A stretch of DNA of 5,336 bases from Candidatus Acidiferrum typicum (GTDB lineage: Bacteria > Acidobacteriota > Terriglobia > Acidiferrales > UBA7541): positions 1-5,336 of the forward strand of contig DLMH01000191.1 in NCBI GenBank assembly GCA_002478115.1, given 5' to 3'. How positions within the stretch are numbered: the first letter of the stretch is position 1; every line of letters begins with the position of its first letter. Positions 1 to 5,336 of this stretch are shown here, one piece after another. The notes beneath the pieces were generated by a model. The model made no database searches. It saw nothing but the letters and a program-made list of their open reading frames with translations, and was not told the origin of the DNA. Both the position numbers and the translations under genes were made by a program.

Positions 1-618
1 GGTCGCGGCCACCGAGGCAACCATATTCACCGCTGTATTTAGAATCCCCGAGGTTTCACAAGTCTCCACCATCCCCCGCGGCGTATCGGGAAAAATGCAG
101 GCCAGGCACGCGGTTTTTCCCGGCAATACGTTCAACGTCACACCATAGCTCCCCACCGCCGCCGAATAAATCCACGGTAATGAAGCTTCCACTGCAAAAT
201 CGTTCACTAGATATCGAGTCTCAAAATTGTCTGTGCCATCGATAATTACATCCATTCCTTCAAGTAAAACCTTAATATTGCCTGGGACCACATCCTCGAC
301 TCGCGCCTCGACCACAATCTCCGAATTGAAGGCAGCGATCTTTCGCGCCGCCGCAATTGCCTTCGGCAATGATTCGGCCGCATCCTTTTCGTCGAACAGC
401 GACTGCCTTTGCAGATTGCTGAGCTCCACATAGTCGCGATCAATAATCCGCAGCGCTCCCACGCCCGCGCGAGCTAGCAATGAAGCCAATGCCGACCCGG
501 TCGCTCCACATCCCACAATTGCAATTCGACCTGCAACCAGCCGCCGCTGACCCTCCGCTCCAATGCCGCGAAACAGAATCTGCCGCGAGTACCGTTCGTC
601 GATCTTTTCTTTCTCCAC
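1..618 (-). CDS. ThiF/MoeB/HesA-family adenylyltransferase (E1-like), C-terminus missing
   Basis: Reading the minus strand from GTG at 618 gives 206 open codons up to the window edge. The family adenylates the C-terminal Gly-Gly of a small ubiquitin-like sulfur carrier (ThiS, MoaD or similar) in the cytoplasm, for thiamine or molybdopterin synthesis. Visible motifs in order: N-terminal ERYSRQILF (residues 8-16); the nucleotide-binding loop IVGCGATGS (34-42); D60 and D62 at the end of the following strand; SNLQRQ (67-72), carrying the conserved Arg; K86; DGTDNFETR (127-135), with the conserved catalytic-type Asp130; and CLAC (171-174), the first pair of the zinc-binding cysteines. The second CxxC pair and any rhodanese extension would lie beyond the edge. 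The GTG start was chosen because GAGG sits 6 bases upstream and the N-terminus then matches the family; in-frame TTG (630) and GTG (639) are less likely. It is divergent from the envelope operon. Whether it is ThiF, MoeB or another branch cannot be decided from this half. Confidence 0.9.
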   Translation of the reverse strand, partial: MEKEKIDERYSRQILFRGIGAEGQRRLVAGRIAIVGCGATGSALASLLARAGVGALRIIDRDYVELSNLQRQSLFDEKDAAESLPKAIAAARKIAAFNSEIVVEARVEDVVPGNIKVLLEGMDVIIDGTDNFETRYLVNDFAVEASLPWIYSAAVGSYGVTLNVLPGKTACLACIFPDTPRGMVETCETSGILNTAVNMVASVAAT

Positions 619-653
619 GCCCTGCCTCAAGGAGGTCACCAGTGATGAACCTC
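619..653 (-). promoter_or_regulatory. Leader of the ThiF-like gene with competing stems around its ribosome binding site
   Basis: Reading the minus strand, three short segments follow one another: GAGGT (653-649), ACCTC (636-632) and GAGG (628-625). The last is the likely Shine-Dalgarno motif, 6 bases before GTG 618. The middle segment can pair either with the first (leaving the ribosome site free) or with the third (CCTC-CTT-GAGG hairpin, hiding it). The complementarity is seen directly; any switching role is inference, and the stems are only 4-5 bp long. No TPP riboswitch consensus was recognised here. Confidence 0.3.
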
Positions 654-662
654 AAAACCTTT

Positions 663-691
663 ATTATAGGGTGATCGCTTTAAGCCGTCAG
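663..691 (-). promoter_or_regulatory. Predicted sigma70-type promoter of the ThiF-like gene
   Basis: On the minus strand there is a perfect -10 hexamer TATAAT (668 to 663), preceded by exactly 17 bases and a -35-like CTGACG (691 to 686, four of six matches to TTGACA). Transcription would start near 656-660 and give a leader of about 40 bases before the GTG at 618. This is a pattern match only. The region between the divergent genes is where such a promoter is expected, which supports it. Confidence 0.55.
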
Positions 692-742
692 GATGCGGGA
701 CAACGAGGCTCCTTCGCCCTTCATCGAAAAAAGAAACGGCCC

Positions 743-759
743 AAGGACTTTATCTGCTG
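743..759 (+). promoter_or_regulatory. Ribosome binding site and probable non-ATG start of the Omp85 gene
   Basis: AAGGA at 743-747 is followed by tandem in-frame CTG codons at 754 (6-base gap) and 757 (9-base gap). Translation from either CTG runs in frame into the ATG at 787 and adds 10-11 residues: Leu-Arg at the start, then TYSLFVIF. Joined to MMVWLAPAARA this forms a classical Sec signal peptide with a basic n-region, a hydrophobic core of about 16 residues and an A-R-A cleavage site. The ATG at 787 itself has no Shine-Dalgarno motif at a usable distance. Between the stop codon at 667-669 and position 787 the frame contains no ATG, GTG or TTG. CTG starts are rare, so a sequence error in this spot is the main alternative. 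Confidence 0.5.
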
Positions 760-786
760 AGAACGTACTCATTATTCGTAATATTT

Positions 787-3700
787 ATGATGGTTTGGCT
801 CGCTCCGGCTGCCCGTGCCGGTTCGTCCGCATCTGCATCTTCACCCTCCACGCAGGAGCCGCAAACCGCGACATCCTCAACTCTCGCCTCCATGTCCTCC
901 TACGTCGGACGCACCGTCAAATCCATTGACCTTCCCGGCGTTTCCGGCGTCGACCATTTTCTCCAACTGCTTCCACAAAAAGCCGGCCAGCCTTTAGACC
1001 GGGACCAGGTTCGCGACAGCATCCGAATCCTTTTCGCCACCGGCCGCTTTGCCGACATCCAGGCGGAAATTACTCCCTCCGGCCCGGATGTGCTGCTAAC
1101 CTTCACGACTTCGCCCAACTTCTTTGTGGGTTCCGTCGACGTTGAAGGCGCTCCCAGCCATCCCAGCTATAACCAGATCGTCAACGCCTCCAAATTCCAA
1201 CTCGGCGAACTCCATACCCGCGACAAGCTCGACCGTGCTTTGCAGAACATCCGCCAGCTCATGCAGGAGAACGGCTACTACCGTGCGCGAGTGACGGCGG
1301 AAAGCACTTCCAATGCCGCCACCCAGCAGGTGAGCATTCTGTTTCACATTACTCCGGGTGAGCCCGCTCACGTCGGCGAAGTCAGGGTCAGTGGTCATGC
1401 GAAATTTTCCCAGAGCCAGGTTCAAGACATCGCCAGGATGCACCCCGGCGAACGGATCAGGGCGAGCCGCATCACCAATTCTCTTCAGCATCTGCGCAAG
1501 AAGCTCCAAAAGCAGCAACGGGTCTTGGCCCAGGTTTCCATCGCCGAACAGAAATACCGTCCTGAATCCAACTCCGTCGACTATACCTTCCTGATCGAAC
1601 CTGGACCCGTCGTCGTGGTATACGCACAGGGTTTTCACATCAGCCGCGGCGTGCTGAAAAGGGAAGTTCCGGTTTACCAGGAGAACGCACTCGACGATGA
1701 CCTGCTCAACGAAGGTAAACGCAACCTTCTGTCCTACCTCCAGGCTCGTGGTCATTTCGATGCCTCTGTAGATTTTCAGAAGGAAAGCGGTCCTGACAGC
1801 GTCCGGGTGATCTACCGTATCGATCCCGGCCCGGTGCACAAGCTCGAACGCATCGAGATCAGTGGGAACAAATATTTTCCCAGGCAAATGCTCCGCCAGC
1901 GCCTGCAGATTCAACCCGCCGGCAGTTTCTTTTCTCCAGGACGCTACAGTGAAGCCTTGCTCAAGAACGACGTCGCCGGTTTTCAGGCCCTGTATGTTTC
2001 CAACGGATTCCGCCAGGCCAAGATCGAAACCAAGGTCGACGACAATTATCGCGGCGCCGCTAACCATCTCGCGGTTCACATTCAAATCGAAGAAGGCCCG
2101 CAGACTCTCGTCGGCGCATTCCACATCGTCGGAGATCAGAAGATTAACGCGAAAGCGTTTCCCGAGTTGAATACTACGACCGGTCAGCCTTATTCCGAAC
2201 AGAATCTCGCGACCGACCGCGGGGCCATCCTCAACTACTACTTCAATCACGGTTTTCCCAACGCTGTCCTGGATATCACCACGAACCCTTCCCCAGGTAC
2301 GCCGAATCGCGAGGACGTTACTTACACCATCCAGGAGGGCGAACAATTCTTCGTCGATCGAGTGCTGGTCGCTGGGCTCGACCACACCCGCGACTACGTG
2401 GTGCAGCGCGAAGTTCAAGTGGTTGCGGGACAGCCCCTCAGCCAGCAGGATCTTCTGGCTACACAGAGCAAGCTCTATGATCTTGGTATCTTCAGCCAGG
2501 TCGACACGGCCGTTCAGAATCCCAGCGGCTCCGACCCTGAGAAGAATGTTCTCGTCCAGGTACAGGAGGCTAAACGCTACACCTTCACCTACGGCGTCGG
2601 CTTGGAATTCGCAACGGGCCTGCCTTCCGGTACCAGCTCTCCAGCCGGCTCGACCGGCGTTAGTCCCCGCGTGGGACTTAATGTCACCCGCCTCAACGTT
2701 GGCGGCCGCGACCAAACCCTCATCTTCCAGTCCCACGTCGGAAGCCTTCAGCAGCGCGGTCTGGTCAGTTATGAAATCCCCAAAATCTTCAACAGTGACC
2801 GCTTCAAGCTCTTTTTCACAATCTTCTACGACAACAGTCTCAACGTCGCCACTTTCACGTCGCAGCGTCTCGAGGGCAAAATCGATCTTCGCCAGCAAAT
2901 CGGAAAACAGCAAATCAATCACTCTACATCCATCACCTACCGGTTCGATTACCGCCGAGTGAAAGCCACCAACTTCGCGGCGGACTTTTCACCTGCCCAA
3001 TTTAGTTTGTTTTCCCTGCCTGCCCACGTTGGCGGTCCCGGCTTCACTTTCATCCGCGACAAGCGCGATAACCCCCTCGAAAGCACCAAGGGCCAATACT
3101 TTACGCTCGATGGCTTCGGTGCCTCCAGCTATGTCGGCTCTCAGTCAGACTATGGCCGCGCTCTTGCGCAGGATTCCACCTATTACGCCTTCGGCCGTCC
3201 CAATCACAAGTACGTCTTCGCTCGCTCCACCACTCTGGGCCTGGAGCAGGTCTATGGTGGCACCAGGATCCTGCCCCCGGGAACCTGTCCCCTGAATCAC
3301 CTGCAGACTGCCTGTCAGGAAAATATTTCTATCATTCCCCTGCCCGAACTTTTTTTCGCCGGGGGTGGCAACTCCCATCGTGGTTTCGGGTTAAATCAGG
3401 CAGGACCTCGCGATCCCGATTCCGGTTTTCCCGTCGGTGGCTCGGCGCTGTTCGTTAACAGTGAGGAACTGCGCTTTCCTTCCGTCAGCCTGCCCTATCT
3501 CGGGGAAGGCTTCGGCTTCGCTCTCTTTCACGATATGGGAAACGTTTTCACTGCTGGCCACGACATGCTCAAGGGTGTGCTGCGCTGGCACCAGCCGGAT
3601 CCCTCACAGTGTTTGCAATCTGGTGGGGTGCCCAACTCCTCCTGTATCACCTCGTTCAACAACAGCGGTTACGACTATACTTCTCACGCCATGGGCGTTG

Positions 3701-3873
3701 GTTTGCGATATAAAACACCAATTGGCCCCCTGCGCTTTGACTTCGGGTACAATCTGAATCCGACGTCTTATTTCCAGGGCATCGTTAATTCGACCGGACA
3801 ACTGACGGGAGACTTCGAGACGCAGCGTTTGCGCCACTTCAATGTCTTTTTCAGCATAGGGCAGCCATTTTAA
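787..3873 (+). CDS. Omp85/BamA-TamA-family outer-membrane protein with about seven POTRA domains
   Basis: Outer-membrane insertase or translocase of the Omp85 superfamily, 1028 residues from the first ATG (numbering used here); the real start is probably CTG 754/757, which completes the signal peptide ending AARA (8-11). A Ser/Thr/Ala-rich linker (12-37) follows. Seven POTRA-like repeats of about 70-90 residues then run roughly 38-107, 108-192, 193-272, 273-349, 350-438, 439-519 and 520-595; several have the helix-Gly-(F/Y) pattern, such as ATGRFAD, ENGYYRA, ARGHFDA, SNGFRQA, NHGFPNA and DLGIFSQ. The beta-barrel domain (596-1028) shows RDKRDNP (757-763), the lid-loop motif HRGFG (864-868, equivalent to VRGF with Arg865 kept), GPLRFDFGYNLNP (980-992) and a C-terminal strand ending in Phe, as in outer-membrane beta-signals. 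BamA usually has five POTRAs and TamA three. The stop overlaps the next gene's start by one base. The neighbours favour a TamA-like or dedicated BamA-like role; which one is not settled, so no symbol is given. Confidence 0.93.
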   Translation: MMVWLAPAARAGSSASASSPSTQEPQTATSSTLASMSSYVGRTVKSIDLPGVSGVDHFLQLLPQKAGQPLDRDQVRDSIRILFATGRFADIQAEITPSGPDVLLTFTTSPNFFVGSVDVEGAPSHPSYNQIVNASKFQLGELHTRDKLDRALQNIRQLMQENGYYRARVTAESTSNAATQQVSILFHITPGEPAHVGEVRVSGHAKFSQSQVQDIARMHPGERIRASRITNSLQHLRKKLQKQQRVLAQVSIAEQKYRPESNSVDYTFLIEPGPVVVVYAQGFHISRGVLKREVPVYQENALDDDLLNEGKRNLLSYLQARGHFDASVDFQKESGPDSVRVIYRIDPGPVHKLERIEISGNKYFPRQMLRQRLQIQPAGSFFSPGRYSEALLKNDVAGFQALYVSNGFRQAKIETKVDDNYRGAANHLAVHIQIEEGPQTLVGAFHIVGDQKINAKAFPELNTTTGQPYSEQNLATDRGAILNYYFNHGFPNAVLDITTNPSPGTPNREDVTYTIQEGEQFFVDRVLVAGLDHTRDYVVQREVQVVAGQPLSQQDLLATQSKLYDLGIFSQVDTAVQNPSGSDPEKNVLVQVQEAKRYTFTYGVGLEFATGLPSGTSSPAGSTGVSPRVGLNVTRLNVGGRDQTLIFQSHVGSLQQRGLVSYEIPKIFNSDRFKLFFTIFYDNSLNVATFTSQRLEGKIDLRQQIGKQQINHSTSITYRFDYRRVKATNFAADFSPAQFSLFSLPAHVGGPGFTFIRDKRDNPLESTKGQYFTLDGFGASSYVGSQSDYGRALAQDSTYYAFGRPNHKYVFARSTTLGLEQVYGGTRILPPGTCPLNHLQTACQENISIIPLPELFFAGGGNSHRGFGLNQAGPRDPDSGFPVGGSALFVNSEELRFPSVSLPYLGEGFGFALFHDMGNVFTAGHDMLKGVLRWHQPDPSQCLQSGGVPNSSCITSFNNSGYDYTSHAMGVGLRYKTPIGPLRFDFGYNLNPTSYFQGIVNSTGQLTGDFETQRLRHFNVFFSIGQPF

Positions 3874-4598
3874 TGAAATTTCGTAACCATAGACCGATTA
3901 CCGCGGCGCTTGCGCTTTTACTCTCTCTCTTGTTTCCCGCCCCTTCGCGTTCCGCCGCTGCTCCCGCTCCTCAGGTCATCGATCGCATTGTCGCTACTGT
4001 AAACAGCCGCGTCATTCTGCAATCCGATTGGGATGAAGCCTTGTGTTACGAAGCGCTCCTCAGCAACCGCTCCCTCGCCGCCTTTACAGACGATGATCGC
4101 CGCGCCGTTCTCGACCGCCTCGTCGACCTGGAACTGCTGCGCGAGCAAATGAAGTCCGCCGACTTCCGCCATGCCACCAACGCCGAGGTCGCCGCCCGTA
4201 TCGCCGATGCCCACAAACAATATCCTCGAGCTGCTTCCGATGACGCCTGGCACTCGCTGCTTGCGTCCTATCACCTCACTGAGAAAGATCTTTTCGCCCA
4301 CGTCCAGCAGCAGATCGATGTGATGCGCCTGGTCGACGCTCGTCTTCGCCCCGCCGTGCAAATCGATTCCAAGTCCATCGAGGCCTACTACCGCGACCAG
4401 TTCGTCCCTAAATTGAAACAGGCCGGCGCGTCTGAAGTACCCCTTACCGAGGTTTCCGCCAAGATCCGCGAACTGCTCACCGAAGAGAAAGTGAGCGAGA
4501 TGCTCGTCTCTTGGCTGCAAACTTTACGCTCTGAAGGTCAGGTGCACATTCCCGGCGTTCCCTCCTCATCCAACGACCCGGGAGTGCAATCGCAGTGA
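3873..4598 (+). CDS. SurA-like periplasmic chaperone lacking a parvulin domain
   Basis: A 241-residue secreted protein. The signal peptide has a basic n-region (MKFRNHR), a hydrophobic core ITAALALLLSLLF (9-21) and a small-residue c-region ending near SRSAAA (25-30). The mature part opens with VIDRIVATVNSRVILQSDWD (35-54), the typical start of the SurA N-terminal domain, followed by helical segments with RAVLDRLVDLELLREQM (77-93) and a C-terminal helix IRELLTEEKVSEMLVSWLQ (198-216), as in the helix that completes the SurA chaperone core. E. coli SurA is about 430 residues with two parvulin PPIase domains between these parts. Here about 50 residues (161-195) occupy that place, too few for a parvulin domain, so prolyl isomerase activity is not expected although homologues are often named as isomerases. 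A weak AGGG lies about 12 bases upstream. The ATG overlaps the preceding TAA (TAATG), which points to translational coupling. Likely role: escorting unfolded outer-membrane proteins to the Omp85 partner. Confidence 0.85.
   Translation: MKFRNHRPITAALALLLSLLFPAPSRSAAAPAPQVIDRIVATVNSRVILQSDWDEALCYEALLSNRSLAAFTDDDRRAVLDRLVDLELLREQMKSADFRHATNAEVAARIADAHKQYPRAASDDAWHSLLASYHLTEKDLFAHVQQQIDVMRLVDARLRPAVQIDSKSIEAYYRDQFVPKLKQAGASEVPLTEVSAKIRELLTEEKVSEMLVSWLQTLRSEGQVHIPGVPSSSNDPGVQSQ
4580..4598 (+). promoter_or_regulatory. Ribosome binding site and GTGA start/stop overlap of the TamB-like gene
   Basis: GGGAG at 4580-4584 lies 10 bases before GTG 4595. The GTG shares bases with the TGA stop (4596-4598) of the SurA-like gene, a four-base GTGA overlap typical of coupled genes in one operon. 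This arrangement is what decides the GTG start, because the N-terminus it gives has a basic stretch directly before a membrane segment. Confidence 0.65.
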
Positions 4599-5336
4599 CC
4601 GAGCCCGCCACCAAGCCCGCCCGCCGCTGGTGGAAATACGTACTGATCCTCGTCGGCGCGGCGTCTCTCATCGCCCTCGCTCTGACCATCTATATCAACA
4701 CTGAATCCTTCCAGTCGCTGGTTCGCCGCCGCCTCGTCGCCGAGGTCGAGCACATTACCGGAGGCCGCGCCGAAATCGCGAGCTTCCATACCATTCCGTT
4801 CCGCTTGCAAGTCGAGGTGCGGAATATCACGGTGCATGGCCGCGAGGACGCCACCGACGTTCCACTGGCTCACGCCGATAACGTCATCGCCCGCTTGAAG
4901 ATCACCTCTCTTCTTCAGTCCGAACTCGCCTTTCATGAATTGATCCTCGATCGGCCCGTCGTCCACGTGGTTTTTTATCCTGATGGCACCAGCAACTTTC
5001 CTAAACGGACGAGCACTTTTTCTACTCAAGCTTCGGTCGAACAACTCTTCGCGCTCTCCATCACTCGCCTAGAAGTTCGTCAGGGGCGGATCCTCTGGGA
5101 CGACCAGACCATTCCTCTCGATTTCGCTGCTCGCGACACCTCGATTCAGATGGATTACTCCTATCTTCACGCGCGTTACAATGGGCGTCTTCTGCTCGGC
5201 TTGGTCGATACTAAGCTGCTGGACTGCCGGCCCTTCGCGTGGATGAGTTCCGCGGAATTCAACCTCGGATCCGATTCTGCTACCTTTTCTTCGCTCAAAT
5301 GGAATTCCGGGCGCTCCAATCTCTCCGCCAGCGGCG
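4595..5336 (+). CDS. AsmA/TamB-like inner-membrane-anchored protein, N-terminal part
   Basis: GTG at 4595 opens a frame of 247 complete codons that stays open to the window edge, so the C-terminal part is missing. The N-terminus is basic (TKPARRWWK, 6-14) and is followed by one membrane segment (about 15-34, YVLILVGAASLIALALTIYI), which would anchor the protein in the inner membrane with the rest in the periplasm. After it come features of the AsmA/TamB (DUF490-like) family: an RRRLVAEVEHITGGRAEI segment (44-61), a beta-rich stretch ending in LILDRPVVHVVFYPDGTSN (116-134), and a helix that leads into LEVRQGRILWDD. The family forms long hydrophobic beta-taco grooves; TamB partners an Omp85 protein in the TAM complex, and other members move phospholipids between membranes. 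The position directly behind the Omp85 and chaperone genes favours a TamB-type role, but the diagnostic C-terminal TamB domain is outside the window. The gene is easily missed because it starts with GTG. Confidence 0.85.
   Translation, partial: MTEPATKPARRWWKYVLILVGAASLIALALTIYINTESFQSLVRRRLVAEVEHITGGRAEIASFHTIPFRLQVEVRNITVHGREDATDVPLAHADNVIARLKITSLLQSELAFHELILDRPVVHVVFYPDGTSNFPKRTSTFSTQASVEQLFALSITRLEVRQGRILWDDQTIPLDFAARDTSIQMDYSYLHARYNGRLLLGLVDTKLLDCRPFAWMSSAEFNLGSDSATFSSLKWNSGRSNLSASG

Noticed and set aside
639..667. Plus-strand promoter using TATTAT at 662-667
   Set aside because: The -10-like hexamer is acceptable, but nothing resembling TTGACA is present 16-18 bases upstream. The same AT-rich patch reads better as the minus-strand TATAAT.
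619..786. TPP riboswitch or other large riboswitch before the ThiF-like gene
   Set aside because: The leader predicted from the promoter is only about 40 bases, and no thi-box consensus was seen on either strand.
1096..2922. 608-codon open frame on the minus strand
   Set aside because: It lies wholly inside and antisense to the Omp85 gene, whose frame shows clear POTRA and barrel motifs. The antisense translation has no recognisable domain; it is a codon-bias shadow.
3841..3900. Terminator between the Omp85 and SurA-like genes
   Set aside because: The genes overlap by one base and no GC-rich stem followed by a T run is present, so read-through is expected.
3918..4520. 200-codon open frame on the minus strand
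   Set aside because: Antisense shadow of the SurA-like gene. It has no family motifs, while the plus-strand frame has a signal peptide and the SurA N-terminal domain.
4538..5044. 168-codon open frame on the minus strand
   Set aside because: Antisense to the TamB-like gene, which starts with GTG and shows a membrane anchor and AsmA/TamB features. The minus-strand product resembles nothing known to me.

Overview
The window looks like a chromosomal piece of a Gram-negative (diderm), moderately GC-rich bacterium. The gene trio, the protein style (long multi-POTRA Omp85 protein, short SurA-like protein, AsmA/TamB-like protein) and the codon use suggest an Acidobacteriota member (Koribacter/Terriglobia type). 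That taxonomic guess is inference; the sequence contains no rRNA or other marker gene.

Layout. Positions 1-618, minus strand: the first 206 codons of a ThiF/MoeB/HesA-type adenylyltransferase (E1-like fold), cut by the left window edge. Positions 619-786: a short divergent intergenic region. It holds a good sigma70-like promoter for the minus-strand gene, a leader with competing short stems around that gene's ribosome binding site, and the ribosome binding site of the plus-strand operon. Positions 787-5336, plus strand: three tightly packed genes whose junctions overlap by one base (TAATG) and four bases (GTGA). They encode an Omp85/BamA-TamA-family outer-membrane protein with about seven POTRA domains, a small SurA-like periplasmic chaperone without a parvulin domain, and the N-terminal 247 residues of an AsmA/TamB-like inner-membrane-anchored protein that runs off the right edge.

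How the genes fit together. The three plus-strand products form a plausible pathway for outer-membrane protein or envelope biogenesis. The SurA-like protein would escort unfolded substrates across the periplasm, the Omp85 protein would insert or translocate them at the outer membrane, and the TamB-like protein would bridge inner and outer membranes. Pairing of an Omp85 protein with TamB is known from the TAM system; the chaperone gene between them and the seven-POTRA periplasmic arm are the distinctive points here. The ThiF-like gene is divergently transcribed and probably functionally unrelated (sulfur-carrier activation for cofactor synthesis).

The most useful annotation point is the start of the Omp85 gene. 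The first ATG gives a signal peptide that is too short and has no ribosome binding site. The same frame extended to tandem CTG codons at 754 and 757, which sit behind an AAGGA motif, gives a complete Sec signal peptide. No tRNA, rRNA, CRISPR array, insertion sequence or convincing rho-independent terminator was seen.
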